Assembly (NCBI GenBank): GCA_043820105.1
Contig: JBDREC010000001.1
Span: forward strand, 1-64,000
DNA: 64,000 bases
Reading direction: 5' to 3'
Origin: JBDREC01 sp043820105 [NCBI: Pseudomonadota bacterium]
GTDB taxonomy: Bacteria > Bdellovibrionota_F > JAHFAK01
Shown here: positions 37,446 through 46,168 of the stretch, piece by piece
Layout: every line of letters begins with the position of its first letter
Numbering within the stretch: position 1 is the stretch's first letter
Position numbers and translations under genes: made by a program
The notes under the pieces: model-generated
Seen by the model: only the letters and a program-made list of their open reading frames with translations
Databases searched by the model: none
Told to the model about the DNA's origin: nothing

Positions 37446-38432
37446 ATGAAAACTTTAATTAATCATACATTATTAACAATCTTATTTAGTCTTGTAATTT
37501 CATTCATTATAAGCTGCGGAACAGAGGCCTCAAACATAAAAGACACTGGTCTTGAAAACCAGGAAGATTTGGCTCTTTTAGTTGAAGATTCGGAACAAGC
37601 CTTGATTGATAAAGTTGAATCAGACGATGAAGAAGCTTTAAATCAAATTTCAGAAAACCAGGATCCGTCTGAAATAGCAGTGGAACAAGACACAGAAGCT
37701 TCTATAAATGAGCCCCCCTTAGCAGAACCTGAAAATATCGTAATTATAATAGACTCAGACTCAGATGGTATTTCTGATGAACATGAAGCCTTACTAGGAA
37801 CCAATCCATTCAGCGCAGATTCTGATTATGATGGATTAGAGGATTTTTATGAACTAAGTATTTTGCATACAGATCCATTAAGCCAGGACACTGACCTTGA
37901 TGGAATCCTTGATGCAGATGATGTAAATCCTCTTTCAAATGATGTGCCAATTACTTTATCAATATGTAAAAGTGATCAAGATTTATGGGGACCCTCTGAT
38001 ACTCTTGATGGTAACACTGCCTCAAGAATCAGCTTTAAAGCGGTGGAGGGTTTTACTTATTATCTTATAGAAGTAGAAAAAACCAGAATTTCGGGTCTCG
38101 GAAAATATGAATATCTACTAATAGATTTGTCAAAAACGGAATCATTTAATATTAGATATGCAAATTCCGAAACTCAAATAACAGAAGAAACAGGATTCCT
38201 AGCAGTTTTTAAATATTCTTCAAGACAAGCCTTTACAGAAATAAATGGAGACTATATTAGCCATTATATTGACAACTATACTTTTGATTCTTATGACTAT
38301 TCATCAGCAATAGACAATCACTTAAACATAAAAATCTCAGCTTATGATATAAATACCGACACAAGGCAAGCTTGGTCAATAGAACATTTATTAAACATAA
38401 GCCCAGCTAATTCAATCGATTGTCTTGATTAA
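37446..38432 (+). CDS. Lipoprotein with short TSP3-like repeats (paralogue family B)
   Basis: 328 residues from the ATG at 37446 (AAGGA upstream). The lipoprotein signal ends in FIISCGTEA. An acidic linker leads to Asp-rich repeats DSDSDGISDEHEALLGTNPF, DSDYDGLEDFYE and DTDLDGILDADDVNPLS, i.e. the TSP3/outer-membrane-stalk type, fewer than in 31153. The last ~170 residues are homologous to the 31153 C-terminal domain. It overlaps no neighbour and ends the operon. Confidence 0.85.
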   Translation: MKTLINHTLLTILFSLVISFIISCGTEASNIKDTGLENQEDLALLVEDSEQALIDKVESDDEEALNQISENQDPSEIAVEQDTEASINEPPLAEPENIVIIIDSDSDGISDEHEALLGTNPFSADSDYDGLEDFYELSILHTDPLSQDTDLDGILDADDVNPLSNDVPITLSICKSDQDLWGPSDTLDGNTASRISFKAVEGFTYYLIEVEKTRISGLGKYEYLLIDLSKTESFNIRYANSETQITEETGFLAVFKYSSRQAFTEINGDYISHYIDNYTFDSYDYSSAIDNHLNIKISAYDINTDTRQAWSIEHLLNISPANSIDCLD

Positions 38433-38483
38433 GGGAAAAAGTCCCTGGTTCAAACCCACAATTCTGCAGCAAACACCTTTTAA

Positions 38484-38579
38484 TTCCAATTTTTGAATAA
38501 AAGACAGCCAAAAACCAAACAATATCACCCCAATATCATTAAACAATATCCATTCCTCTCAAATGGCACAGATTTTGAA
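38484..38579 (+). promoter_or_regulatory. Sigma-54 promoter plus upstream element for the 38622 gene
   Basis: TGGCACAGATTTTGAA at 38564-38579 (-12 GA). The element ATTCCAATTTTTGAATAAAA (then GA) has reference G 38495, 70 bases before the GG at 38565. Confidence 0.75.
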
Positions 38580-38621
38580 TTAATTTTCGTTATACTTAGG
38601 ATAATTTCAAGGAGATAAGAA

Positions 38622-40784
38622 ATGAATTCTTTAATTAAAATAATATCTATTTTAGGTTTAAATCTGATTCTAATATTATTTGCTGTTAATGAAATTAAAG
38701 CTTCTGATTTAGATCGTGCCTGCAGGGCATGCAAGGATACAAAACCTTCCCAAAATCAATGCTGCCATAATGCCTTAAGTGATATGGGATTTTTTGGCGA
38801 CAGCTTGGACTTTGTCGAATATGAAGTGTTATGTAAGGATGTAGATATAACAATAAGAAGTATAGATCCTGATGCATGTGAAAATAGAAACCTTGATTTA
38901 AAAGACAGAGACACTGTCAGTGACCTAAGGTGGTGCCTGATTGACGGTGTTATCAAAGCCAGTGAAGATAATATAGAAGGAATTAAAGCAGCTCCAAAAG
39001 CTTTAAAAGAAATGGGAATATTGTTAGGTGAAGCAAACCTTGGCTTATTTAGACGAGTTGGAAGAGTTGGAAAAGCTGCTTTTTCACCAAAGAAAACTGT
39101 TAAAGAAGAACTGTCAGAAATATATTCTGAAGAAAAAGACCGATTAATTAAAACAAATGAAAAACTTGATGATTTTGTAGCTAATTTAGGTGAAATGGTC
39201 AGCGAATTCAATAAGGACTATGACTGCCTAACTCCAGAAAGAAAAGTCATCATGATGTGCAATGTCCTGGGATATCTAGAGCTAGAAGTAATGCTAGCAC
39301 TTGCAACTTCTGGAGTTGGTTTTGTAGCTAAAACATCAAAACTTGGATTTGAAGTACAACATGCCATATCCCAGGCAGCCCATGGCATGGGGCTTGTAGC
39401 TTCTACTGGATCAAAAGTCAGAAGAACTACATATGTAGCAGAAAAAATAGTTGATAAAACAACAGACTCAACAGAAGATGCGCTATCTAAAGCTGCAAGA
39501 AAAGCACCAAGTTCCTCAGATGGCAAAACACGCACATCAACCAAAGGAAGAAAAAGATATGAACCTGTTGAATCTTTCGCTTCAGATGCAGAAAGATTAG
39601 CTGAGGCAAGAAGAATTATTGGAAAAGACCTTACACCAGAACAAATAGATGCAATCCAAAGAGCTCATGCTGTTCCTTCAAAAACATATCCAATTGATCC
39701 ACATGGAAAGGCAGCACAAGCAAAAAAAGGAATCTTAAGACAACATTTTTCACATGAAGAAGCTATGAATTTAATGGATAGAGGGGTGGCGGGTGCTCCA
39801 TCAAGAAGAAAGTTAACAGCAGCTGAAATTGAACTGGGTCTTAAATCTGGAATATCAGAAGGAGATATTCCAGCTTATGGAGGCAGAGGACCTGGTGGAG
39901 GAGATTATGGTGGAGGAGCACCTGATGTAACAACCTCTGGTCCCAGTGAAAGACAGTTAAGAAGAATGCAAGCCGAAGGCAGAGAAGAAGCATTAAGATC
40001 CATGCAAGAAACTTCAAATCCAGGGTCTGCCCAAGGACCGGATTCAAGGTTGGCAGGTACAGACATTCACAGTGGCCCAGATAAAGGCCCAAGAGATGTC
40101 ACAACAGCAGGACCTTCAGAAGCTAAAAATCGAGCCACCCAAGCAGCTAGAAGGGGCACAGAATATGACGCTCCAGAATCAAGAGGAAGCGGTCAAGGCA
40201 CTGAATTTGATAGAGAACTAGATGGTGTAACAATACATGGCTCTGAAGCTAGAGAAGCAAGAAGAGTTGCACAAGCTGGTCCTTCTGAAGCTAAAAATAG
40301 AGCCACCCAAGCAGCTAGAAGGGGCACAGAATATGACGCTCCAGAATCAAGAGGAAGCGGTCAAGGCACTGAATTTGATAGAGAACTAGATGGTGTAACA
40401 ATACATGGTTCTGAAGTTAGAGAGCCTAGGCATGTCGTTCACGGAAAATCACCTGAGCCTGTCCCAACACCACAAGAGCTCGCAACACCAGAACCAGCAT
40501 GGAAATCTACAAGTAGACCAGACTATGCTACTAATCCTGACGGAAGCAGACCAAGAACAAGAAGAGGACAAGGAATGATCAAAGAAACTCCAAAAAATCC
40601 TAGAATCGATGAAATTCAATCCAGGAAAGCTGTAATAGACAAAGAAATTATAAAGAAAAAAGCACATAGATTACATGCCCCTGATGACGTTGAAGCCCAA
40701 AGGATTCAAAGAGAAATTGATTCCTTAACTGAACAAAGGTCTCAACTTGATGCGGAGTTTGAACAAATATCTGATGCTGCATAA
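38622..40784 (+). CDS. Large secreted Arg-rich repeat protein with modular C-terminus
   Basis: 720 residues. The N-terminus is a signal peptide (ILILFAVNEIKAS) followed by a Cys-rich segment (CRACKDTKPSQNQCCHNALS). A helical, partly hydrophobic middle (residues ~60-270) could touch membrane. Residues ~320-390 (AEARRIIGKDLTPEQIDAIQRAH... MNLMDRGVAG) match a helical module I have seen in deltaproteobacterial proteins but cannot name. Residues ~430-610 are Gly/Arg/Ser repeats, including a 56-residue duplication. The C-terminal ~80 residues are a charged coiled coil duplicated as an orphan at 40978. The layout resembles polymorphic exported proteins with exchangeable tips, but no toxin domain is recognised. 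AAGGAGA precedes the ATG. Confidence 0.8.
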   Translation: MNSLIKIISILGLNLILILFAVNEIKASDLDRACRACKDTKPSQNQCCHNALSDMGFFGDSLDFVEYEVLCKDVDITIRSIDPDACENRNLDLKDRDTVSDLRWCLIDGVIKASEDNIEGIKAAPKALKEMGILLGEANLGLFRRVGRVGKAAFSPKKTVKEELSEIYSEEKDRLIKTNEKLDDFVANLGEMVSEFNKDYDCLTPERKVIMMCNVLGYLELEVMLALATSGVGFVAKTSKLGFEVQHAISQAAHGMGLVASTGSKVRRTTYVAEKIVDKTTDSTEDALSKAARKAPSSSDGKTRTSTKGRKRYEPVESFASDAERLAEARRIIGKDLTPEQIDAIQRAHAVPSKTYPIDPHGKAAQAKKGILRQHFSHEEAMNLMDRGVAGAPSRRKLTAAEIELGLKSGISEGDIPAYGGRGPGGGDYGGGAPDVTTSGPSERQLRRMQAEGREEALRSMQETSNPGSAQGPDSRLAGTDIHSGPDKGPRDVTTAGPSEAKNRATQAARRGTEYDAPESRGSGQGTEFDRELDGVTIHGSEAREARRVAQAGPSEAKNRATQAARRGTEYDAPESRGSGQGTEFDRELDGVTIHGSEVREPRHVVHGKSPEPVPTPQELATPEPAWKSTSRPDYATNPDGSRPRTRRGQGMIKETPKNPRIDEIQSRKAVIDKEIIKKKAHRLHAPDDVEAQRIQREIDSLTEQRSQLDAEFEQISDAA
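40107..40424 (+). repeat. 168-bp in-frame tandem duplication
   Basis: 40107-40274 and 40275-40424 are nearly identical with a period of 168 bases (56 codons, containing GPSEAKNRATQAARRGTEYD). A more diverged related segment lies just upstream (GPSERQLRRMQAEGREEALR). Confidence 0.85.
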
Positions 40785-40852
40785 CAATAGAGAATAATAT
40801 TAGCAAAACATGGCTTCCAACTTCTGATCAAAAATATGCCACCCACTTTAAA

Positions 40853-40873
40853 CCCCCGTTTTTGAAAAAAAGA
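40853..40873 (+). promoter_or_regulatory. Orphan copy of the sigma-54 upstream element
   Basis: The element TTTTTGAAAAAAAGA at 40859-40873, preceded by CCCCCG, matches the activator-like sites, but no -24/-12 pair lies near 40934. The nearest TGGC, at 40941, lacks a matching -12. It sits upstream of the orphan C-terminal cassette and looks like a decayed regulatory region. Confidence 0.45.
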
Positions 40874-40977
40874 CAATCATCAATAATTTAATAACCGCTT
40901 ATTATTTAAACGCTTTTTAAGGAAACAACTTTATATAAAATGGCTGGCAAGTAACTAACAATTCCGGGGCAAACAAG

Positions 40978-41265
40978 GTGAAATATGGCATCCAACTTCT
41001 GACCAAAAGCACCCACCCTCAAGATGGCAGAAAAAGAACAAGAAGAGGCCGAGGCAAAGCTACTAGAAAACCAAATCCCAGAGTCGCGGAACTTGAAATT
41101 GAAATAGAAGCTTTACAAACTCAAAAAAACGATTTGCACATAGAGTTATATGATTCAAAAAAAAGTTCTGAAGTGGAAAGTCGAATAAAAAAACAATTGG
41201 ACGAAACATTTGAAATGATATCAAGCCATCATAGAGAATTAGCTAAAATCAACCCACCAAACTAG
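40978..41265 (+). pseudogene. Orphan C-terminal cassette of the 38622 protein
   Basis: The 95-codon frame (GTG start, no ribosome site) begins within DGRKRTRRGRGKATRKPNPR and continues as a coiled coil. It aligns with the last ~80 residues of the upstream protein (DGSRPRTRRGQGMIKETPKN...). The noncoding sequence in front (40985-41010, AACTTCTGACCAAAAGC) is also similar to 40815-40845. It is therefore a partial duplication of the gene end, either a remnant or a silent exchange cassette. Confidence 0.6.
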
Positions 41266-41869
41266 CCAATTTATGTACCGATAAAACAATTCCCTCCTTT
41301 CTTTTAATCGAAATCTCGGGCTTGCGAACAAGCTGCATAATTGGAATATTTAATAATTTATGATAGTAAAGGCTGGCAGAGGTGAATTTAACATCACTTA
41401 GTTTTGCTTCAATTAGAAAAAGAGGTTTATTATCTTTTAACAATACAAAATCAACCTCTCTCCTGCTCTGATCTCTTAGATAGTTTAGCGAATAATCTCC
41501 CAAAGTCTGTTCATTCATGGAACTTACCCACTTCAAAAGCAGCAAAGCAATCATATTCTCAAATCTCTTGCCAGCGTCATCAGCAACAATAAAATAAAAA
41601 AAATACAGCTTTTTTTCTTTTTTAATAATTTTTTTTAAATCCTTAAAATAGGGACAGATTTCAAAGGAAATAAAGACTTGATTTAAAGCTTTTATGTACC
41701 TTTTCATAGTAGAGTGAGCACAATTTAAATCCTCTCTCAAAGCATTTATAGATAAAGGAGAACCAATTCTTTGAGGTAAAATTATTAAAAGATCTCGTAT
41801 CATATCAAGAGATTCCAGTTTTGTAAGATCTCTGATGTCTTCTTCTGTAACCCTAATCTTGTATTGCTG
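41249..41869 (-). pseudogene. 5'-truncated DUF4143 ATPase gene
   Basis: The frame encodes only the C-terminal half of an AAA/DUF4143 protein: YKIRVTEEDIRDLTKLESLD, a winged-helix-like segment (LSINALREDLNCAHSTMKRY), and the nuclease-fold end RREVDFVLLKDNKPLFLIEA. An in-frame stop at 41870-41872 removes everything upstream, so Walker A and B are absent. The ATG at 41803 would give a 184-residue product. Homology upstream of it shows this is a truncated gene rather than a short protein. Confidence 0.75.
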
Positions 41870-41977
41870 TCACCATCTTTTTGCTTTATTTTCAGTCTTA
41901 TCTCTAAAAAAAAAATACCAATCCATCAATTTCCATGATCTTCAAATTGAAATAAATATTTCTATGCATGAAATTAC

Positions 41978-42022
41978 TGGATTAAGCTTAGGATTATGAT
42001 TAGGATTAAGATGAGGCTTTAG
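41978..42022. repeat. Word-like repeat (GGATTAAG/GGATTATG units)
   Basis: Direct imperfect repeats resembling 1442-1475. They lie in the noncoding 41870-42120 stretch between the DUF4143 pseudogene and the nucleotidyltransferase gene. Confidence 0.55.
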
Positions 42023-42120
42023 ATTCTCTTTATACTCTAAATTCTATAAACTCTATTAAATTAAATTCTATCTTTCCTAATTTATGTATATTAAATTGAG
42101 TGAAAAAAATTGCGTAGTTG

Positions 42121-42143
42121 TAAGTCAATCAATAATTGACTTA
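42121..42143. promoter_or_regulatory. Operator-like inverted repeat upstream of the nucleotidyltransferase/wHTH pair
   Basis: TAAGTCAAT-caata-ATTGACTTA is a perfect nine-base inverted repeat with a five-base spacer, about 50 bases before the first gene. Such a site fits autoregulation by the DNA-binding partner of a toxin-antitoxin pair. Confidence 0.5.
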
Positions 42144-42193
42144 TTGCAAATCATATATTACAATAAGACAGTAGTCACAATTACAGGAAATTT

Positions 42194-42727
42194 ATGATGC
42201 TTAGTAATAATATGATTTCAAAGGCTTTTATTCGCTTGGATGTGATTTTAGACGAAAAGGTTAACTTATTAATTGGTGGTGGGGCTGCTTTATTAATTTT
42301 GGATATTATGCCAATTTCTACTATGGATGTTGATGCTATACCATTTAAATCAATTATTGGACCAGAGGACTTGAAAAAATATAGCCAAGCTGTTGCAAAA
42401 GAGCTGGATTTACCCGCAGACTGGTTGAATGAATACTTTTATCAGTTTACTCATTGTCTTCCAGATGATTATGGTGATAGATTAAAAGAAGTGTTTAGTG
42501 GTGAAAAGTTAACCTGTTTTTGCTTAAGTCCAACGGATATTGCAATCATGAAGTTTTTTGCACATAGAGGAAAGGATCAGAGTCATTTAAGATATTTAAT
42601 AAAAAACAAGCACCTTGATCTTGATTTTATTGATAATTATCTTGATGAAATGGTTGAAAAAAATCATCCTGGGGCAGAAGACGCACTTGCTTGTTTTCAT
42701 GATTTGCTTGAAGCCTTGGGGATATAA
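42194..42727 (+). CDS. DUF6036-type nucleotidyltransferase (putative toxin-like)
   Basis: 177 residues. The N-terminal LLIGGGAALLIL...STMDVDAI is the hG-G...D-x-D signature of minimal/AbiEii-like nucleotidyltransferases; the second half (CFCLSPTDIAIMKFFAHRGKDQSHLRYLI) is the helical part seen in DUF6036 proteins. The enzyme would transfer an NMP to protein or RNA. It is followed three bases later by a gene with a predicted DNA-binding C-terminus, so the two are probably translated together. This resembles AbiE/MNT-type toxin-antitoxin modules, although gene order alone does not prove that role. A weak AGGAAA site precedes the ATG. Confidence 0.75.
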   Translation: MMLSNNMISKAFIRLDVILDEKVNLLIGGGAALLILDIMPISTMDVDAIPFKSIIGPEDLKKYSQAVAKELDLPADWLNEYFYQFTHCLPDDYGDRLKEVFSGEKLTCFCLSPTDIAIMKFFAHRGKDQSHLRYLIKNKHLDLDFIDNYLDEMVEKNHPGAEDALACFHDLLEALGI

Positions 42728-42730
42728 TTT

Positions 42731-43438
42731 ATGCAATGCTATCCTTTATCACAAGACGAACTTACATCTCTTTACTTTCAACTCAATAAAAATGGTGCTT
42801 TATGTTGGGGAGAGGATACTGGTTATTTTACCAATATTTCCTATGAAAAGATATTAGCAATTGCAATTGAAGCTTCCAGGTGGGATATTCGGCTTTTATG
42901 CATTTTGACAGAGCATTTTGCTAATAAATATAAAAATATAAAGCCCTTTATTTTGAGACAATTTATTGGTGAAAATAAATATCCATTTATTATTGGAGTT
43001 ATTAAAGAATTTTCATTGCTTATTTCTCAAAATGAGGACTTAAAAGATTTTTTTAAACTTCTACTAAAGAACATAAGCCCTTCGAATAACTACCTTTTAT
43101 TCAATGTTGGCCTAAGCTTTTCGCAAAAACAGATAAAATACGAGACTTATAAATCACTAAATGAATATAAAAAATGGGGGTTTCTTTGTTCGGAATTGCC
43201 AATTTTAAAGCATTTAATTAAAAATAATGATAATTTTCATCATTATGCACCAAATGAACGCAAAATTACCCTTAAAAATCTTTTTGAAACTAAAAATCCA
43301 ATTTCAATAAATGATTATTTAGAAGCAATTAATTATTCAATAAGCAGGCAACATGCTAGGCTGGATTTAATAAATAGCGAATTTATTATTTCTAAAGGCA
43401 AAACAAAGTCTTGCTTATATTATTTGAAAAACAAATAA
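42731..43438 (+). CDS. Unknown protein with C-terminal winged-helix-like domain, partner of the nucleotidyltransferase
   Basis: 235 residues, no signal or membrane segment. The first ~160 residues are helical and unrecognised. The C-terminal ~60 (NERKITLKNLFETKNPISIN, then DYLEAINYSISRQHARLDLI) fit a helix-turn-helix followed by a wing that ends in GKTKSCLYYL. The start follows the upstream stop by three bases. I infer a DNA-binding antitoxin-like or regulatory partner. The reverse assignment cannot be excluded. Confidence 0.65.
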   Translation: MQCYPLSQDELTSLYFQLNKNGALCWGEDTGYFTNISYEKILAIAIEASRWDIRLLCILTEHFANKYKNIKPFILRQFIGENKYPFIIGVIKEFSLLISQNEDLKDFFKLLLKNISPSNNYLLFNVGLSFSQKQIKYETYKSLNEYKKWGFLCSELPILKHLIKNNDNFHHYAPNERKITLKNLFETKNPISINDYLEAINYSISRQHARLDLINSEFIISKGKTKSCLYYLKNK

Positions 43439-43528
43439 AATTTTCAAAATAATAAAATTGTTTTTTTTATTATAAATGGTATTATTAATTAAGTTATAAT
43501 ATTATTAAATTTAAAATTAGGAAATGTT

Positions 43529-43672
43529 ATGCCAAAAAGAATTAATGCAAAAGAACCTAAGGAAAAAAATGATATGAGTAGCTATGGCAGTCATAAGACT
43601 ACAGCGCCTTTGCAGACTAAAGACCCTCAGCAAAAAACTGCTAAAAAGCCTGCTTCCAGAACAAAAAAATAA
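43529..43672 (+). CDS. 47-residue basic peptide upstream of a radical SAM gene
   Basis: AGGA lies six bases before the ATG. The peptide is very hydrophilic (MPKRINAKEPKEKNDM..., ending KKPASRTKK) with a short central stretch SSYGSHKTTAPLQT and no cysteine or signal peptide. It ends 44 bases before the B12-binding radical SAM gene on the same strand. It could be the substrate peptide of that enzyme, but its basic tail could also mark a small nucleic-acid-binding protein. Confidence 0.55.
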   Translation: MPKRINAKEPKEKNDMSSYGSHKTTAPLQTKDPQQKTAKKPASRTKK

Positions 43673-43716
43673 AGATTTAATTGGCTTTTTTTCTTAAAAA
43701 TTAATACTTCTAACTT

Positions 43717-46137
43717 ATGCTATTATTATGTCCACCATCTGATCCATATAATAATGAATTCAATATTTCCCATTATTATCTCGGTGCTTTTTTAAAATCA
43801 AAAAGTATATCAGATTTTAATTGTTTAGAAATATCTTATGATGATACAATTTCAGATACTGTTTCCAGAATAAATAAAACCAAAGAAAAAATAATTGGCT
43901 TTACTTGCTATGATTCAAATTATTTAAAAATAAAAATATTAGCTAAAGAAATAAAAAAACATATAAAAAATTCCATAATTATTTTGGGTGGTCCAACAGC
44001 TATTGCGATTGGAGATTTAATTCTTAAGGATTGTCCTTATATTGATCTTGCTATTAGATCTGAATGTGAATCAATTCTTCCAATTCTTTTTCACAAGATT
44101 TTGTTGTCAAAGGCAAAGAAAATCACTTATGATAAAGTGCCCGGTATTTCATATAGGAAAAACAATGAAGTGCTAAGCACTAAAAAGGGCGCACTAATAA
44201 AAAATCTTGATAGCTTGCCCTCTCCTTATTTGTTAAAACTTGTGCCTGTTAAAGAATTAATTCATAATAATATGATTTTTGGAATATCACTTTCAAGGGG
44301 GTGTGTATACAAATGTGATTTTTGTAATTATTCTACAATTTATAATCATACAGTGCGCTTCTATTCGATTGATAGAATTATAAAAGAATTAAAATATGTT
44401 CAGAGAATCTGTAAGAAAGAAAACAGAGCAGCTTTAGTTTTTTTTATTGAAGATAATTTTTGCTTAAATTTAAATAGAGCTAAAGAAATATTAAAAACAA
44501 TTATTAAGAAAAATCTTAATCAATATCTTTACTATTATGCTCACACTAGACCTGAAAATTTAAGTTATGAAATATTAGATTTGTTTAAAAAAGCTAATTT
44601 TAAGAGCGTAAATATTGGCCTGGAAAGTGCTTCAATTAAAGTTTTAAAACAAATCAATAAAACATTATCAAAAAATAATAAATATGATTTTTCAAAGGAA
44701 AAAGAATATGTCCTTACAACTCAAAAGGCTCTGTTGTATTCCAAAAAAATTGGTCTTAAATTAATTGTTAGTTTAATTTTTGGTTTAGAAGCTGATTCAA
44801 TTGCTGGTGGAAAGCAAACACTAGCATTTATTAAAAAACAAGATCACATGGAAATATATGGGCATAATATTTATTCTATTTTATCTGGGGCTAATAATTT
44901 AAAAAAAGAGGAATTTGAACATAAATTTTTTTATGATAGAATTTTTAATCCAAAAGTATTGCCTCTTATTCCTAGTTATAAAATTCATCCTAGTTTTTTT
45001 CCACGCTTACCTAATACCGACATTTTTCGAAGTTTAGAAAGAAGATTTTTTAAGTATAATATCGCAATGGAACAGTACTCAGTTAATATCATTTTTCAGA
45101 AAAATTTTGATCAGATTCTTGGGTGGCTTTTTACTTGGTTTAAAGTTGGAACTAATTATTGGTTTGATGTCAGCAACAATAAGGAATCGCTTGAATTGGG
45201 AAAAGAACTTAATGAATTTCCTATATTTTTAAATGAATATTTTGTGAGCAAGAAATTTTTTCAAGCCTCAATGGAAACTTCAGAAAAAGTTTGTCATAAA
45301 GCTACACCCTTTAGCTCGATTTCAAATTTAAAATTTACTAATTATAATAAGCAAATTCAAATTATAAAGCATAAAGGCTTCAAGCGGACCGCAGATAATA
45401 CTTCCTTTATTTTTTCTATATCAAATGAGGTAGATAATAGAGCATTAAGTGAAATAATGCAAAGACTCCTGATTGATGGGAAATTCATTTTTGAAACATC
45501 TATTACTTCTAATTATTGGAGCTTTTTATTGAATGCTTGTATGTTTTACGCAGATGTATGTCCATCTATGAAATTAAATAATTTGCTTATTGATAAAAAT
45601 GCGAAAATTAGAACCTGTAATGGAGGAAAGCATTTAGCTTCAATACCGATTGACATTGATGAATTAAAACAAACAGTTCAAAAAGAAACTAAGAAATTGC
45701 ATGCAAGGCGAGATTGCAAGTTATGTAGAATATTTCCAATATGTCCAAAGTGCCTCAGCACACATTTTATGTCTGAAGCTAAATATTGTAAATTTATGAA
45801 AAGCACTCCATATTTAAAATTGTTTTTTCAAACCTGGTACTTTGTTTCTGAAAATATCCACATAGATAATTATTGTAATAAAAAGAAAAAAATAAAACTT
45901 CATCTTTTTTTATCTTATTCTCACGCTAAGCTTTTTGATAATTTAAAGTTTCGGATTAAAGAGTTTAAGCATATTAAAAAAAGCTTTTCGATAATAGTTG
46001 TTAAAGACAAAACTTATATGTTTATTCCTGGACAAGAGCAGAAATATTATGAAATTGATAAAAGTGTTTATAAAGATATTGTACTTAAAAATTTTAATAA
46101 AAAAGATCTCTTAGGTTTAGATTTGTTTTATCAATAA
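43717..46137 (+). CDS. B12-binding-domain radical SAM protein with SPASM-like C-terminal cysteines
   Basis: 806 residues. The N-terminal ~130 form a cobalamin-binding-like Rossmann domain (ILGGPTAIAIGD). The radical SAM core starts at SRGCVYKCDFCNY (C-x3-C-x2-C, near residue 195-205), which would hold the 4Fe-4S cluster that cleaves SAM. RPENLSYEILDLFKKANFKS and NIGLESAS are core strands. Near residues 630-690, KIRTCNGGKH, DCKLC and CPKCLSTH...YCKF resemble a SPASM/twitch auxiliary-cluster region found in peptide-modifying enzymes. A ~110-residue C-terminal extension is unrecognised. The adjacent small peptide gene suggests RiPP maturation. No transporter is nearby. Confidence 0.82.
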   Translation: MLLLCPPSDPYNNEFNISHYYLGAFLKSKSISDFNCLEISYDDTISDTVSRINKTKEKIIGFTCYDSNYLKIKILAKEIKKHIKNSIIILGGPTAIAIGDLILKDCPYIDLAIRSECESILPILFHKILLSKAKKITYDKVPGISYRKNNEVLSTKKGALIKNLDSLPSPYLLKLVPVKELIHNNMIFGISLSRGCVYKCDFCNYSTIYNHTVRFYSIDRIIKELKYVQRICKKENRAALVFFIEDNFCLNLNRAKEILKTIIKKNLNQYLYYYAHTRPENLSYEILDLFKKANFKSVNIGLESASIKVLKQINKTLSKNNKYDFSKEKEYVLTTQKALLYSKKIGLKLIVSLIFGLEADSIAGGKQTLAFIKKQDHMEIYGHNIYSILSGANNLKKEEFEHKFFYDRIFNPKVLPLIPSYKIHPSFFPRLPNTDIFRSLERRFFKYNIAMEQYSVNIIFQKNFDQILGWLFTWFKVGTNYWFDVSNNKESLELGKELNEFPIFLNEYFVSKKFFQASMETSEKVCHKATPFSSISNLKFTNYNKQIQIIKHKGFKRTADNTSFIFSISNEVDNRALSEIMQRLLIDGKFIFETSITSNYWSFLLNACMFYADVCPSMKLNNLLIDKNAKIRTCNGGKHLASIPIDIDELKQTVQKETKKLHARRDCKLCRIFPICPKCLSTHFMSEAKYCKFMKSTPYLKLFFQTWYFVSENIHIDNYCNKKKKIKLHLFLSYSHAKLFDNLKFRIKEFKHIKKSFSIIVVKDKTYMFIPGQEQKYYEIDKSVYKDIVLKNFNKKDLLGLDLFYQ

Positions 46138-46168
46138 TTTTATTCATTTACCAGCAACGAGCAACCAT

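Noticed and set aside
38432-38470. tRNA T-arm-like string GGTTCAAACCC
   Set aside because: No acceptor stem or anticodon arm can be built around it.
40934-40960. Possible sigma-54 site TGGCTGGCAAGTAAC after the orphan element
   Set aside because: Neither TGGC has a GC 12 bases later and the distance is 78-82, so it does not match the regulon spacing.
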